Of a DNA stretch of 64,000 nt, positions 33,347-45,971 are shown in pieces. A model generated the notes under the pieces. That model made no database searches. It was given only the letters and a program-made list of their open reading frames with translations, and was not told the origin of the DNA. Position 1 is the first letter of the stretch; each line of letters begins with the position of its first letter. The stretch spans positions 216,292 through 280,291 of the forward strand of contig JAZKJV010010524.1 in assembly GCA_037367405.1 (NCBI GenBank), given 5' to 3'. The position numbers and the translations under genes are program-made. Source of the DNA: Ottelia alismoides (lineage: Eukaryota; Streptophyta; Magnoliopsida; Alismatales; Hydrocharitaceae).

Positions 33347-35132
33347 CTAAATTGGATGGTGGAGATGCACTCCTACTTCAAATGAATGGTTGATAATTTG
33401 TTGTAAAAATTAACAAAAACAATTAATTTAATTTAAATGAAAACAAATATATTGTAAATAATCATAACATAACTAGATTCAATTAAATCAAAAACCTCAC
33501 AAATGAAATAGGACTAGAGAGCCTACTTCCACGTAAGGGGGAAGAAGATAGCGTCCTTTCATGATACATGGTGGATGACCACCTTGAATGGAGAAAGAAG
33601 ATATCTCTCCATTCCTAATGTAATCCCATCACATTAAGTCTTATTTCATATAATCTTTTATCAATAAAATATCACCAAATAATTATTGTAAATTATTTGT
33701 GATAATTACAAACAAAAATCATTGACAATTATGAAACAAATTCAACCACCCAATGAATGTAAATTACATTTACAATTAATTGTATAATGTGAACCAATAT
33801 CATATCAATATTTAATTCGTAAATCTTGTTTATAATTAACTCTCTCTAATATATTATAAATCACATTTATAATATTTATATGATTAATATGGATAGTAAT
33901 ATCCACATTATTCATATCATTGACAATTAAATCATATTTAATAATCTTGGATGACCATTCTCATGTGCCCAAATAATATGAATCACATTCACATTATTCA
34001 CATCTTTGATAATTAAATTACATTTAATTATCTCAGATAAATTTTCTCATACATCCATATAATATGAATCATATTCATATTATTCATGATAATTAAATTA
34101 CATTTAACTATCAATTTTCCTTAATGCTCATATACATTATCAACAATGAAATTATCCTCGAATTCTTCTAATATTGTGCTTTCTCCGCAGATACTTGGAG
34201 GATGATTGCACGTTCCATGTACAGTGACTTGGATATTAAGATCATATCTCAAATCTAGATCAATGAAACCTCTCAAAGATGTTTAATTAAATCAAAGCCG
34301 TAAATCTAATCTTCTCATTGCATCTAAATCGCATTAAGATCAATGTCCAACAATTAGACTAAGATTATATTATTTCTCTATTGAGAGGAGTCGCTAAAAT
34401 CCAAACATGTTTCATCACTCCCTCGGAATAGAAGCATCATGTATACTTACGATCACATCACCCTCGAGTATTCCTAATACTCAAAAATCCTGCATACTTG
34501 AAGACCTAGAATAAAATCTGAAGTTATAAATCTCATTTAAATTGTCTTCTTGAGAGTATTATTGAGAGTTTTATCGTTAAGATTCTCATTCAATCATTGA
34601 GAGTTGGTATTGATCATATACTTTCCAAAAGCATATATCATACCCAGGTATTGATCATATACTTGCCAAAAGCATATAGCAAACCTACAATTCAGTCAAG
34701 CTTCCAAAGCGAGATGACCATGCACAGAATTTGATCCCAATATCTCATGAGTGGGCTCATGTCTTCCGGTTCAGTAATGAACATGTATGATCCCTTTGAG
34801 AGATAGTGTTACTCATACGCCCTTGTTTGTACACCAACTCATCGATGTATAGACCTTGATTAGATCATCAACCTACCGATCTTCCAAATATATATACTTA
34901 AACATATAGTAGCACATCTATCTCCAATCGAAGGATGCATACATAAATTGTAACAGTATACGGCATAGGTCTTTGTTATCTCGATTTCATTAAGTCGACT
35001 CTTTAACCTAACTTATCTAACACTTCTGAATCTCTATTCCTATGCAAAGGACTTACATCAAGAGGTCGGTTAGATATCAACCTTTAAAGAAGAATTGCCA
35101 TCTTCTTCTCAGGCAGGAGATCCTCTCTTAAC

Positions 35133-35318
35133 CAAGGCCCTAAATGTAGGTTTCGTTCACCATTTCGGTGACCGATCGAGGCGGAATTTCGGTCTGAAAT
35201 TTCAGTCATTTCGGTCATTTGTTGCTAGGGCCCCCATATTTCGACCATTTCGACCAATTTGGTTGAATTTCGATTTCGATTGAAATTCGACCAAAACTCG
35301 CTGAAATTTGAGGCCATG
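35133..35318. mobile_element. hAT-like MITE, 186 bp, with 8-bp target duplication
   Basis: The insertion is defined by comparison with LTR copy 3 (46124-47254), which lacks it. It is flanked by CTCTTAAC at 35125-35132 and again at 35319-35326, a perfect 8-bp duplication as made by hAT transposases. Ends are CAAGGCCCTAAAT and, on the other strand, CATGGCCTCAAAT, terminal inverted repeats matching at 10 of 13. The interior is built of TTTCGGTC/GACCGAAA and ATTTCGACC words that can fold. No coding capacity. Confidence 0.75.
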
Positions 35319-35566
35319 CTCTTAACAACCACTTGATGGTGCTTGAAAAGTCCTCAATCTAACTCTTTGGATATCATCCAAGCACTAGCCTCTATGATTC
35401 AATATTTGAATCAGCAACTGTAAATCATTAAGATGGCCATGGTACATAACCCTAATTGTACTAATGGACCTATTATACAAATTAGTTGTTCCTCATTTCA
35501 GATTGGGGAATGATTTGCAATAACATTTATTGCGTGATGGCTCATCGTGGGCTTGCATGTCCAACA

Positions 35567-35774
35567 CCTCCTTAGTGTGGCACAAAGTGAGGACACTTTG
35601 ATATTGCTCTTGAGGGATACATCCTCTCCATATACAATTTGATCTTTCAAAGAAAAGGAACTGATATTTACGATGGTAGTGTATGGATTCCATTTTTAGT
35701 CGGTCAATTCTGTTCTTGGGCCAATCCTGAGGAATTTTTTTGGAGACAAGATAATAATCATTTTGGCATACCAT
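35567..35774 (-). pseudogene. Element D integrase zinc-binding fragment
   Basis: Minus strand frame with VSKKIPQDWPKNRIDRLK, FERSNCIWRGCIPQEQ and SVLTLCHTKEVLDM. These are the linker and the start of the integrase zinc-binding domain of Athila (C-IP-E block then CH). It is cut at about 35567 by the Copia-type LTR. Its upstream neighbour is RT, so the RT C-terminus and RNase H are deleted. Confidence 0.65.
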
Positions 35775-35799
35775 GGGAGAGAGACAATAACATAAATTG

Positions 35800-36501
35800 A
35801 CTCGTCTGGGAAGTATTCACGGATCGATTCTGACACATGGATTTTACAAATACCACAATCATGCACAATTGAAAAGTGTCAAGGGTGTTACACATCCCAA
35901 AAGGCATGTACTTGAATGCGTAAGTACCGAAGGGACAAGTAAATGTTGTCTTTTATTGGTCTTCAGGAGCGATGGTTACTTGGTTGTAACCTGAGTACCC
36001 GTCCAAAAAGCAGAAGTATTCTCTTCCTACCAGTCTCACAAGAATTTGATCAATAAATGGAAATGGGAAGTGATCCTTCTTCGTTGCGACATTTAAGTGT
36101 TTGTAATCCACACGGACGTACCATGACGTGGATACGTGTGTCATGATCTCCTCTCCCGCCTCATTATTGACGATTAGGAGTCCAAACTTTTTCAGGACTA
36201 CGTGTAAGGGTGCCACCCACTTGGAGTCTGAGATGGGATAAATGATTCGTGCTCCACACCATTTTTCTATCCCGGATTTCAGATCTTCCTGTAAATTTGG
36301 ATTCGGTCTCCATTGGAATTCATGAGAGGTCTTGGCGTTTTCCTCAAGGTATATATGGTGTGAACAAAGAGCAGGGTTAGTGCCTTGGAGATCCAACAAT
36401 CTCCATCTTACCACCTTGCGATCTTTCTCTAATACTTCTAGAAAACGTGTTTCCTGCTCTTGGGTCAAATGTAAATTAATAATGGCTGGAAACTTTTCCA
36501 T
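35800..36501 (-). pseudogene. Element D reverse transcriptase, C-terminal part deleted
   Basis: Minus strand. The open part (36501-35953) has EQETRFLEVLEKDRKVVRW, YPISDSKWVAPLHVVLKK, DYKHLNVATKKDHFPFPFID and FCFLDGYSGYNQVTIAPEDQ. It continues frameshifted with TFTCPFGTYAF and MPFGMCNT to about 35850. The FMDD catalytic block and everything up to the integrase are missing. The preserved fingers and first palm block (LDGYSGYNQ, containing one catalytic Asp) are otherwise well kept. Confidence 0.75.
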
Positions 36502-36515
36502 GATTTGAGCTCTGG

Positions 36516-36538
36516 TATATATATATATATATATATAT
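36516..36538. repeat. (TA)n microsatellite
   Basis: About 11 TA dinucleotides directly upstream (minus sense) of the readable RT frame of element D, interrupting the protease-RT spacer. Confidence 0.9.
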
Positions 36539-36660
36539 CATCCAAGAAATCTGGCTCCACCAATATTGAATATGGTTGTGTTTTTGTTGTAGTTGGATCT
36601 TGTGTAGTATCATTTGCCACCAATTGTATGGCTTCGGGGATCGGATCGCCAAAGATTGTC

Positions 36661-37347
36661 TTATTTTGGCAAATTTCGTGTCCGAACCATCTTCCTCATC
36701 CCTGAATTGTCACGAAAAAATGGAACTGACTGGTCAAGATAGATCTCTAAGTCTCTAGGAGTATAGGGGGATGCATATAGATTGTCATTTTGAATGAGCT
36801 GGCAGACTATTGTGTTGACAATATCATCTCCAGATGAGAGTGATTCTTCAACTGCGATCGGGTTCTGTCTCCAGGGCCCAATTATCATGATTGTATTGCA
36901 TTCTGTCTTAGACCCGGAAGAGGCAGTCTTGGTGTTGGATTCTGAGTCAGGACTCTGAAATCTTGTATGTTGCATTTCTAGTGTAACATCACCGAATTGT
37001 ATCTTCCCAAAAGTGTAGTCAAATAGGGCTCCTGAGGTCCTGAGGAAGGGTCGCCCGAAGATCATCTGAGAATCCTTCCAATTTCTAGGGACATCCATGT
37101 CTAGGATTGTAAAGTCCACCATATAATTTTGTCCCTCAATGTTGATTATAATGTTTCTAATCTCGTCCTTGGGTCTCTTAGTTGATGTGTCTGCAAACTG
37201 GAGTATGGCTCTTGACTTACTAAGAGGACCCAAATTCAGATGCTCAAAGAGTGTAGTAGGCATGATATTAATGAAGGAACCATTGTCTAACAAGGTTCTT
37301 GCAAACTTGATATCGTTGATTTGACGTGTTAGAAAGTGTGCACTCAT
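36661..37347 (-). pseudogene. Element D aspartic protease, domain largely intact
   Basis: A 228-codon open frame on the minus strand. Residues 17-30 read ARTLLDNGSFINIM, the active-site block with its Asp retained (DNG where DSG or DTG is usual). Residues 45-60 have LQFADTSTKRP. Residues 85-105 have FTILDMDVPRNW and QMIFGRPFLRTSGALFD, the C-terminal ILGRxFL block. The tail (residues 130-228) is the spacer leading toward the RT. As a mobile-element protease it would process the Gag-Pol polyprotein. Being in a truncated copy, it is not part of a working element. Confidence 0.7.
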
Positions 37348-37833
37348 ATCCCTCTTCTTTCTAGGGAGCTTATTTTTGACTAGTCGAGATGTTGCGATGC
37401 AGAGAATATGTTTTTCGTCCAGATTGAATTCTTTCTGCTAATCCTAGTTGGTGTGCATATCACCTTAAGGTATTTTATGAACATCGGATCTCACTCTATC
37501 ATCTCGTTTAAAGATAAGCTGACCTTGATATTTTCTTTAGATTTGGGCCATCTCTTCATCATTTTTTATATTTTTTAAGTTTTTCTTCTTTCCCTACATT
37601 AGAGCACATGGGAAGGGATGCAAAGATCAACTTCAGGAACTGAAATATCACTTTTTATTAAAAACAGAAATCTGTACATGACGTTGACTCGGACTGATGA
37701 CATGACTCTGAAACAAAAATTAATGTTGATGATGCGGGGGTTGTTGCTATTGTGGTGTGTCCTCCTCAGATTCAGACTCACTTGACTCCAGTGGGATTTA
37801 GTGCTCGGGTGTTGATGTTGACTGCCTCTCCTC

Positions 37834-39740
37834 CTATTCTTCCCCATATGTATGCTCAGGTGTAGACACGGGGGTAATGTCGTCGCATTCCCTTGCTCGA
37901 TCAAGCATGGTTACGGTCTTTCCGCTCCTGAGAGAAATATGATTGGTGACATCATGCAAAAAGATCTCATATTCAGGCAAAGAAAATTCTATGAGTACTA
38001 CATGATCCTCGTATCCAAGGCTATTAGGATTAGCCCCTTGAGTGGGAATGGCGGTTTGGGGCGCAGTGAACCCATATCTCCATTTTGTGAGCCTATTGAT
38101 TTCGACTCTCATATCATGCAATTCGTCTAGAATTCTCTGGAGTTTAGGAGAGGCGAAAGAGGACGACCCTTGGCCCCACTTGGACTGGGGTTGTTGATAC
38201 TAGTATGTGGGACAGGATTGGCCTACTGGCACTGGCATTGTTGATGTAATTGCCGGTAGTTCGGACGAGGCTACTGGTAAGGGCATTGTTGCTGCTGTTG
38301 ATAGCCGAGATGAGATTGCGAAGGACGAGAGTTCGAAGTCGAGTTGGATTCCTATCGGTTGGCAATGTCAATATTGTACCAAACTCCATTGATCTCCATC
38401 ACTTGCGAAGGCTCCTCATACTGAGCAGAGGATTCTTCGGTTTGATTTTGATGGGTGTAGGACGAATCCCTGCCCCAATTGCTATGTTTCCCCTAAATGT
38501 GATGAATCTGGTGTGGGGGTGGGGGTGTACTCAGGGCGGGTATCTGGATCTTGGATACCATATCAACCAGTTCCTCCATCTTCTTGTCCAGTTTGGACGA
38601 ATGGTAAATTATGGAGTTCATCCACTTTCTTGTTAATATGTTCGACCATTGTAAGTTAATCTGTTATAAGCCCCATGTATGAACTTTAGTCGGTAGACAG
38701 ATTGTTCACAGTCTTCTTTCCCCCTTCTTCTGATGAGAGTATAAGGGGGTTAGGTGTGTATGCCCGGCTTGTGGTCTGTGCACGGCCTATGTCGGCTAGT
38801 TTTTCAAACACTTTATAAACAGTGTTTTATGTCGACCCATGTAGCTTCCTTCACAAGAAGCACTAACTAACCCTTGCATTTCTGGGTTCAGACCACTTAC
38901 GAGACTATGGATCAACATCATCTTGCTAATGTCGTGCCCTGGGCATTTCTGTATTAGGTCTGTAAACCTCTCCCAAGTTTCATGAAATGGTTCATTCGGG
39001 AACTAGGTGAAACTTGTGAGTTTGATCCTCATCTGGTTAATTCTACTCACTGGTAGAATTTCTTTAAAAACAAAGTCTTGAATGCAGCCCAGGTTGAGGC
39101 TACCTCCACTAAATGTTTTAGCTAGTACACAATCTTATCTATTAAGGCAAAGGAGGCAGCTCTCAATCTAATGTAATCTTGACTAACCCTAGGATGAGAC
39201 AGGTTGTCACGGACTTAATTCTAGGTCTCGGAGAAAAGAGTATGGCTCTTTATGGTTGTTTCCTCTAAAGGTTATGGTTATCCGGTCCAGGATTGCTATC
39301 ATTGGATCATTGTTGTTCTCCTCCTCACCAGGATATTTCTTGGGAGGCATATTTTCTTCTCCTCCTTCAGATGCAAAGATATTAGAGTTAGATTCATAGG
39401 AATGGAAGTTTCTACCAAATATGAGGGTTTCCTTGGTAGAAGAATGAAAGAGAGGGTTAGTCCGGGACAGATTGAACCATGAAGGTGACTTATTGATTTC
39501 GATCTTGGGAGAAGGGTTATCCCACGACCAAGTGGGTTCAAGAAGAGGGTCATCTCGAATCTGAGATGTGAAGTCTAAGGGGTTATGTGAAGTGTTCGCA
39601 AAGTCCGAACCAAATTCCCTAGAGAAATACATCTCGTATGTCAAGAGAATTGGTATAGAGCATGATGGTAGAGTCAAGAAAGAGAGAATACACATGGGGT
39701 ACAAATGTATAGCCTTTGAACACACACAAAGCAAACACAA
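37834..39740 (-). pseudogene. Element D gag and gag-pol linker, broken
   Basis: Minus strand. It begins near 39640 with MYFSREFGSDF and an Asn/Ser-rich N-terminus. The capsid domain (about 39180-38880) is readable in pieces: HLVEVASTWAAF, LFLKKFYQ, then blocks matching the FHEAW and HxxS regions. A Gln-rich C-terminal stretch follows (about 38330-38180) and the NHISLRSGKTV block (about 37930). Numerous stops and frameshifts. The same order is seen in element C. Confidence 0.65.
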
Positions 39741-40997
39741 ATCAAACCCATAAATTCACTAACTGGACGCTTGTGAAGGCACGTTAGAGTTTGATCGTTT
39801 ATCTTTTCAATTTGTAAAGATTATTTTTAAACAATCTTTTCAACTATAGCACTTAGTTGGCCTATAGTGATTGGTGGTCGAGTTGTATGTGGAGAGACTC
39901 GAAGATCCCTCACTTGAGGTAACAACAAGCCAATCCTCCTCTACGATCTAACACACGGAACCATTGTCTAACCTGAGGATGAGTGCTTGTAATATCAAAA
40001 TTGCCGCATGTCAAACTCAATTGTGCACGATACGATGGCCTTCGTCAAAGTCATGATATTCCAAGCAAACACCCACGGATTTGGGTCATAATCCTTAAGT
40101 GTGATGTACCTCGCTTAGTCTGGAGAGTACATGTGTCCACTGATGGGTATTTCTCCCAAAACAAGGGTTGGTTTTATTCCAGTTATTTTAAGCATCCTTC
40201 TTAGCAATCCCAATTTTAATTTAGATTGTCACTGAGGGTCTTAATGAGTACAAAATATTCGTTTACCGATCACTCCCAATTCCTTTTTAACTTAAGTGAG
40301 AAAACAGAGAGGGGAATCGAGAAAAACCAATACAAGATGAAAACAATGATGTACGCTCAGTTAGAGGACTTACAGTGCTTCCACACTTTCTTCATGTGGG
40401 ATGCATAACAGAATTGAATTTACTCTAAATGAATGCGGCCGATGAAAATGCTCCTAAGTAGATAGTTCTACTAGAGATGAAGAATTGATATAAATTTTGG
40501 CTAAGTTGAACGATCTACAATGCATACAATTTATCTTATGTGTGTCCTAAAGTTAGAATCGAGCACAAGCAAATAAATATTATTCTATTGCGAGTGAAGG
40601 TCCTGGAGCGACGAAACAACATACTTACATCTCTCACTAATATGGGTCAAAATAGGCCCAAGTGTCTCTATAGTTCAATGATGTTTAGTACAAGTTTGAG
40701 GGTTCAAATAGACCCTTGAAAAGAAAATACATAAAATAAACCTATTCTAACTCTATCTCTCTATCTATCTCTTAGAAATTAAAAAAATTAAACTTCTTTG
40801 CATCTCCTTAAATTTTGTCCAAAAAAAATCCAAGCAATTTATCTACAAAGAGAGAAAATGCAGTTAGTACCAGATGAGAGAGAAATACAAAAAAATAAAA
40901 GAAAATTCAACAACAAAAATGAAAGAAAATAGACACAGAAATAAAAATCACAATAATTAATTACAAAAATTGGTCTAAAACCCTAGAAATTCATCAT
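39741..40997 (-). mobile_element. Element D leader, noncoding
   Basis: Sequence between primer site and gag, about 1.25 kb, comparable in position to the 1.8-kb leader of element C. AT-rich, with no recognisable reading frame. Confidence 0.55.
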
Positions 40998-41015
40998 TCC
41001 TCATCAACGGTACCA
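40998..41015 (-). promoter_or_regulatory. Athila primer binding site, degenerate (tRNA-Asp type)
   Basis: On the minus strand TGGTACCGTTGATGAGGA lies two bases after the LTR end. Compared with the primer site of element C (TGGCGCCGTTGCCGGGGA) it has four differences, consistent with C-to-T or G-to-A decay. Confidence 0.75.
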
Positions 41016-41017
41016 TT

Positions 41018-44000
41018 TGATGAACCGAAAATCCACCTCTTTAATAAAGATAAATTGTAGTATATGAGGCGGAAAAAGATCTATCAAAAAACCACAACTC
41101 TTCAATATTGTGGATTGTTTTTACTTGGTAAGTGTACCAAGGTCGAACTCAGGTAACGAAGATTTTTAGTTGTGTGGTTCTAAATCAATGTAAATAACGA
41201 ACTAATTGTGACAATAATTTCAATATCAGAAAAATAAAGTAAAAAACAAAAGAGAAGCAATGCCAAGTAGTGAAGCACAGAATATATGATTAAGTCTATT
41301 TTCAATCCTCAATTAGAATCACAGACCCAAAAGAAATAAATACAATAAATGAATCAATTTAAATTCCAAACTACATGTTAAAAATATTCAAGAATCGGAT
41401 CTTGTGATTAATTAAGATCTAAATCCAAATATTTCTTTGAAAAAATAGATCTTCAAGTTCCATGCACAATCACTCCTAAAAATATTCATCAAATATCAAG
41501 GAGACAATTACTCAAGCCTCCTCTATGAAGCCCCAGCAAAAAAACTCAATTTTCTCCAAATTGATAAATTCAAGATCAAAGAGCCTACAAGGAGTAATTA
41601 TATCCTCAAATAAGATTTAAATTTAAATGAGTTGTACTATGTCCAACAAGGATATAAAATGATAGAACATCAAATGAGGATCAAAATGATATGAAGTTCA
41701 TGTAAATTGGACTTAAAGTGCAAAAGATATTCAATGTCAAAGTTGTAGGGATTAGAATGTAATTAAAATAAAGTTTTCATCCATTTCAGGTCCTGAAAGG
41801 GGATTATCTGCAATATATCAAATTCGTTGCAGCGTTGCTGCAATTTTGCCCATGCGGGCATGTGCACCACACGTGCTCTAGGCGACGGGGGCGATGGTGT
41901 GATTTCCTGGGACTCTGGGGAGCCTGGTTGCAATTAACCCCCAATCGTGTGTGCATTGCACGTGCGTGTAGGCTTGGGAGTGGCTTCATGCGTGGGGTTG
42001 AGCTTCGACTCCCAAGCCTACACGTGGCTTCATCTTCTGGCTTCGGGAATATCAGAAGCACGAGGCTCAGATGTTGATTCGAGGATGATTTGATTTTTCT
42101 ATTGACACTCGATGTGATGGCTATGAATCGGGCAATTGTGGACGGTTCAGATGGCGCATGTTCTTAAGTGGATGTGGCATGTGCTTCATTGCTCCTCCGC
42201 AAGCGGCGGAGATGTGGATGGGCTCCAACGAGGCCTCTCGAGCTTCGCCTTGGATCAGATGGTTAGATGAAGGTCCTGATAGCTCCGTAAGGGGAGGCGA
42301 AGATGTTATGTTGCTTCTGGAGCTGCGGTGAGGGTTGGAGCATCGTGGCAGAGCTTGCTCGTAGGAGGCGGAATAAGGGAACGGAGCTCTGTTGCTCCAT
42401 CCGATCAATGAAGTAAAGAGGGTCTTGCAGGGATTAGAGATATGAGGCAAGTCGAGGGGAGCGCAAGGGAGGTCCTAGTCGAGCGGAGAGAGGTAGGGAC
42501 CTAGACCTCCAAGTATGAGCAAGACCTGAACGCGAAGCTTCGTGGGAGAGGTTGTGGAAAAGAGAAGGTGGAATGTGGATGTGTCGGCGAGGGTGAGGGA
42601 TCGAAGGCAAAACTAATCAGACCCTCATGAGGGTCTAAGATGATTGTGTGTGTGTGCGAAAAATCCAAGAACTCGGAGAGGGGAGAGATGGAGGAGTACC
42701 TTAAAGCAGAGCTTGGCGGAGGACGATGGAATTGGGGTTGAGTTGGAGGTGGAGATGAGCGTGGTGAGTCGCCTGAGAAGGAGTTGAGGCTCCTGATGGT
42801 CCTTGCCCGAGTGTACAAGCGATGGGGGACGTGAGTTTTGTAGTAGAGTGGAAGCGGCTACACAGCTTGGAGGAACGAGCCGCGGATCGCACCAATCAGT
42901 CAGCCTCATCATCACCGGAGTGACACTGCTTCAGTTGTTGTTACCAGGAAGAGGGTCGGGTTGGAGGGGCTGATTTTAAAAGTGGTGGATATTGTTGCAA
43001 GGTGATGGTGAAACGGCTTTTATAGGCAAGGAGATTAGAGGGGTAATGACAAGAAGGGAGATTGTAGGGCCAGTGAAAGTATCAGTGGTACGAAGGTTGC
43101 ATGCAAGGAGACATCAAGGCGAATGATGACGTGAGGTGTCGGGGATCCAATAAAGAAACGACGGGTGGCACGAGGGAGCTGTAACGGCTGGAGGTATGTG
43201 ATAATACATACATCGTTGGATCGAGATCAATCAACAGTGGGACGTAGAGTGCGGAGACACGTGAGGGGTCTCGCGTGCGAGGCATGTGCGAGGTTTGGAA
43301 TTAGCCGAGATTGGTTCTGACTGTTGGATCGAGATAGATCCAACAACCTTGAATGAGAATGCTAGAGGACAAAGAGCCTTGACTAATTAAGGTCAAGCAA
43401 CTGACAAGGCATGAGCGTGAACCAATGAGGGAGTGCCCCATGGTGTGGAGGTTGACCAGACTCGTTGACCAAGAGAAATTTTAAAAGAAAAAAGAAAAAG
43501 AAATAGAAGGGAGTGTCAAATCAAAACGTGGTCTACATGAAAGTTGTTCATCTCGACGAGATCTACAACTTCCATTAAGAACCCAAAATCAAAAGATAAC
43601 ATCTTTATAAAATGTATTTTTGGTGGTACTCTATAGATAATAAAATACCGCTTTTTGCATTTCGTGATTTTTTACATTTTAATTTTATTTTAATTAGTTA
43701 ATTAATTTATATACAACTTATACATATTTAATATGATTTTTAGGGGGTTTTATACAGTAAAAAGTAAAATAAATGAAACAAAAATAAAGTATGCACAAAA
43801 TATACAATGTCGGATTTTTGTGTTTTCTTCTGATTCCTAATTTGTATGTGTTTTGATTCTTTATGTTAGTTACTTAATTAATAAAAGAATATAGTAGAGA
43901 AATAATTAAGACAAAATAATTAATATTTGTACATCAAATAATAGTTTCAATCAAGGTCAAAGGCAAGGTTATTTAATGACATATTTTAACCCTTATTACA

Positions 44001-44109
44001 ACATAATTAGTTAATGTTAATTAACATAATTTAAGGAGTTTATTTAGTGATTTATTAAGGGGATTCTGCTAAAATCTCCATATAAAGTAGATGAATCATG
44101 GATTCATCA
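41018..44109 (-). mobile_element. 5' LTR of Athila element D (3092 bp)
   Basis: On the minus strand it starts TGATGAATCCATGATTCATC at 44109 and ends ...GGTTCATCA at 41018, followed after two bases by the primer site. GC-rich middle at about 41830-43470. It contains a conserved double palindrome at 43541-43571. ORFs in the GC-rich part show no homology I recognise. It lies inside LTR E: the flank TCGGT at 44110 would be its 5-bp target duplication. Confidence 0.8.
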
Positions 44110-45512
44110 TCGGTCACCTTCTTTTGCGAGGAGGGTGAAGGATCGAGGTTGCTACGTCGACGGAGAAGAGGGGAGGAGATGATATGTGCGTGTGGATGAT
44201 TATATGACAGTGAAAATGTGAAAGTGCTCAGGCAATTCAGAGTAAATCTATGCGATTTGAAGTATATCAGAGAAAGCAAGGAGAACAAAGAAAAGAAATT
44301 ACCTGGAACTGAATTGGATGATGAAGAATATGAATCAAGGATGAAGGAATGCTTGGGATCGGAGTTCTGGAACTCTTAGTCATCGCTCGCCATGATGACT
44401 AATCATGGAGCTCGAACGGGGTTGTTCAGCACCGTATCATGGCCTAAGATTGGCTGAGGATCTTGCCTAGAGTCTTCGTTGTTGCGGCTCTCAAGCTTTC
44501 TCACTAATTGTCACTTAAGAAGAAGCTAAGGCTCGGAGGAATCACGCTCGGATGGCGGATAACTGTCGCAATGGATGGTGATGGGTTTTTTTAAGTGGGA
44601 AGAGAGAGGTTGCCACGTGGCTTCATGGTTGATTCAACCACCATGAACATATGGAGTTAGGGTTAATGGAAATTGAGAGGTTAACGAAGTTGCTGGGTGT
44701 TTGGAGAAGAAGTTGGTGTTGGTGGTTGGTTGGGAAGATGGTTGATGACAGAGGCAGAAATCTAGGAAGTTAAGTGATAGGTGAACTCACGTCGCTTGGA
44801 AATTAAGGAGAGAGGAGGTTGAAGGCGACTCGCCTATTGGTGGATCATTCGATCCTACATGTAGGAATTAGGTGCAGGTGAATGGTGTTGATCATCCTGA
44901 TAGGATGGGATCTAAGGGTCCCAAAAGAGGCAGGGATGAGCAGTTAATGGTCGTCTGATCAAGATGACCAGACGACCAAAAAAGGATGGGTGAGACAAAA
45001 GGGTCTGGCCATTTGTCATGATCAGGATGAACCACATGGCCCAATGAGAATTAAAAGAAAATAAAAATATCAGGATAAATAAGAATAAAATAGCTAGAAG
45101 TTTCAAATTAAAAAGTCATCAACATGAAAGCTGCAGATATCGATGAGATCTACATCTTTCATGTAGAACTCAAAGAGACATCATATATACATATTTATAT
45201 CTTCGTAAGTAATTTTTAAAGTATTAAATGGCCTTATTTTTATTTTATCTTCTTAATTTTTTAGATTTTATAATTATATTTAAAGTTAGATTAATTATGT
45301 ACACTATTAAACTAATTTTTATTTGATTTCTATAGATAAAGAAACACATAAAATATAAGCACTATAATACAATTATTTAAATATAATAATTAGAGTTAAT
45401 TATTTACAACAGGTTAATTGTAAAACAAGGTTAATTATTTATTATAGTTCGTGATTACTTAAGCTAAAGGGATAACAAGTCAATAATAAGATTGTAAATC
45501 TGGGATTTATCA
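44110..45512 (-). mobile_element. Athila LTR E, first 1.4 kb, interrupted by element D
   Basis: On the minus strand it starts TGATAAATCCCAGATTTAC at 45512 and runs to 44110, where element D begins. It carries the same double palindrome as other Athila LTRs (about 45123-45170) and a GC-rich part at 44340-44900. The rest of this LTR should lie beyond the lost 3' end of D. Its start abuts Copia LTR copy 2 exactly, so it is itself an insertion; CTTGG (45513-45517) is the expected target duplication. Confidence 0.65.
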
Positions 45513-45971
45513 CTTGGACATATAGTAATACATCTCTCTTTGATCAAAGGATGTGTGCCTATACGTGATAACATACGACATGTGTCTTAGTTATCTCGAT
45601 CTTGTTAAGTCAACTCTTTGACCTAACTCATCCTACACCTCTGGATCTATATTCCTATGTAGTGGACATGCATCAAGAAGTAGGGTAGATGTCAACTTTT
45701 AGAGTAAGGATTGACATCTCCTTCTCAAGTTGAAGATCCCTTCTTGTTAATCCTTTGACGGTTTGGTTGAGTCAATCTAACTCTTTAGATATTCAATCCT
45801 ACACCAACCTTTAGATCAACAAATGTATGATATTAAGATGACCATTGTACATGACCTTAATTGTACTAAGGGACCTATTATGCAAATTAGCTATTCTTCA
45901 TTTCAGATTAAGGAATAAATTGCAATAACATTTATTGCATAATGATTCGTCGAGGGCTCACATGTCCAACA
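45513..45971 (-). mobile_element. Copia-type LTR copy 2, first 459 bp
   Basis: On the minus strand it starts TGTTGGACATGTGAGCCC at 45971 and parallels copy 1 from 35566 to about 34905, without the MITE and with a further gap near the MITE site. Shared blocks include CAATAAATGTTATTGCA and AGGTCCCTTAGTACAATTA. It is cut at 45513 by LTR E. Confidence 0.75.

Larger units (their letters stand above)
32775..35566 (-). mobile_element. Copia-type LTR, copy 1 (2.8 kb), 5' LTR by position
   Basis: On the minus strand it starts TGTTGGACATGCAAGCCC at 35566 and ends CCTTCA at 32775, followed by a primer site. Two further copies of its first part occur at 45513-45971 (same orientation) and 46124-47254 (opposite). 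It contains a TATA box (33346-33336), a GA-rich leader, and an inserted 186-bp MITE (35133-35318). Its start abuts the integrase of element D, which it appears to have entered. The Copia lineage (SIRE or Angela-like) is not resolved. Confidence 0.7.
35567..44109 (-). mobile_element. Athila element D, 5' part (LTR to integrase), truncated
   Basis: Minus strand in the order LTR (44109-41018), primer site, leader, gag, protease, reverse transcriptase, then a deletion into the integrase zinc-binding region, where a Copia-type LTR interrupts at 35566. The coding sequence is clearly more distant from elements A, B and C than these are from each other, so D is a separate Athila subfamily. Its LTR is inserted in another LTR (E). 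Confidence 0.75.
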
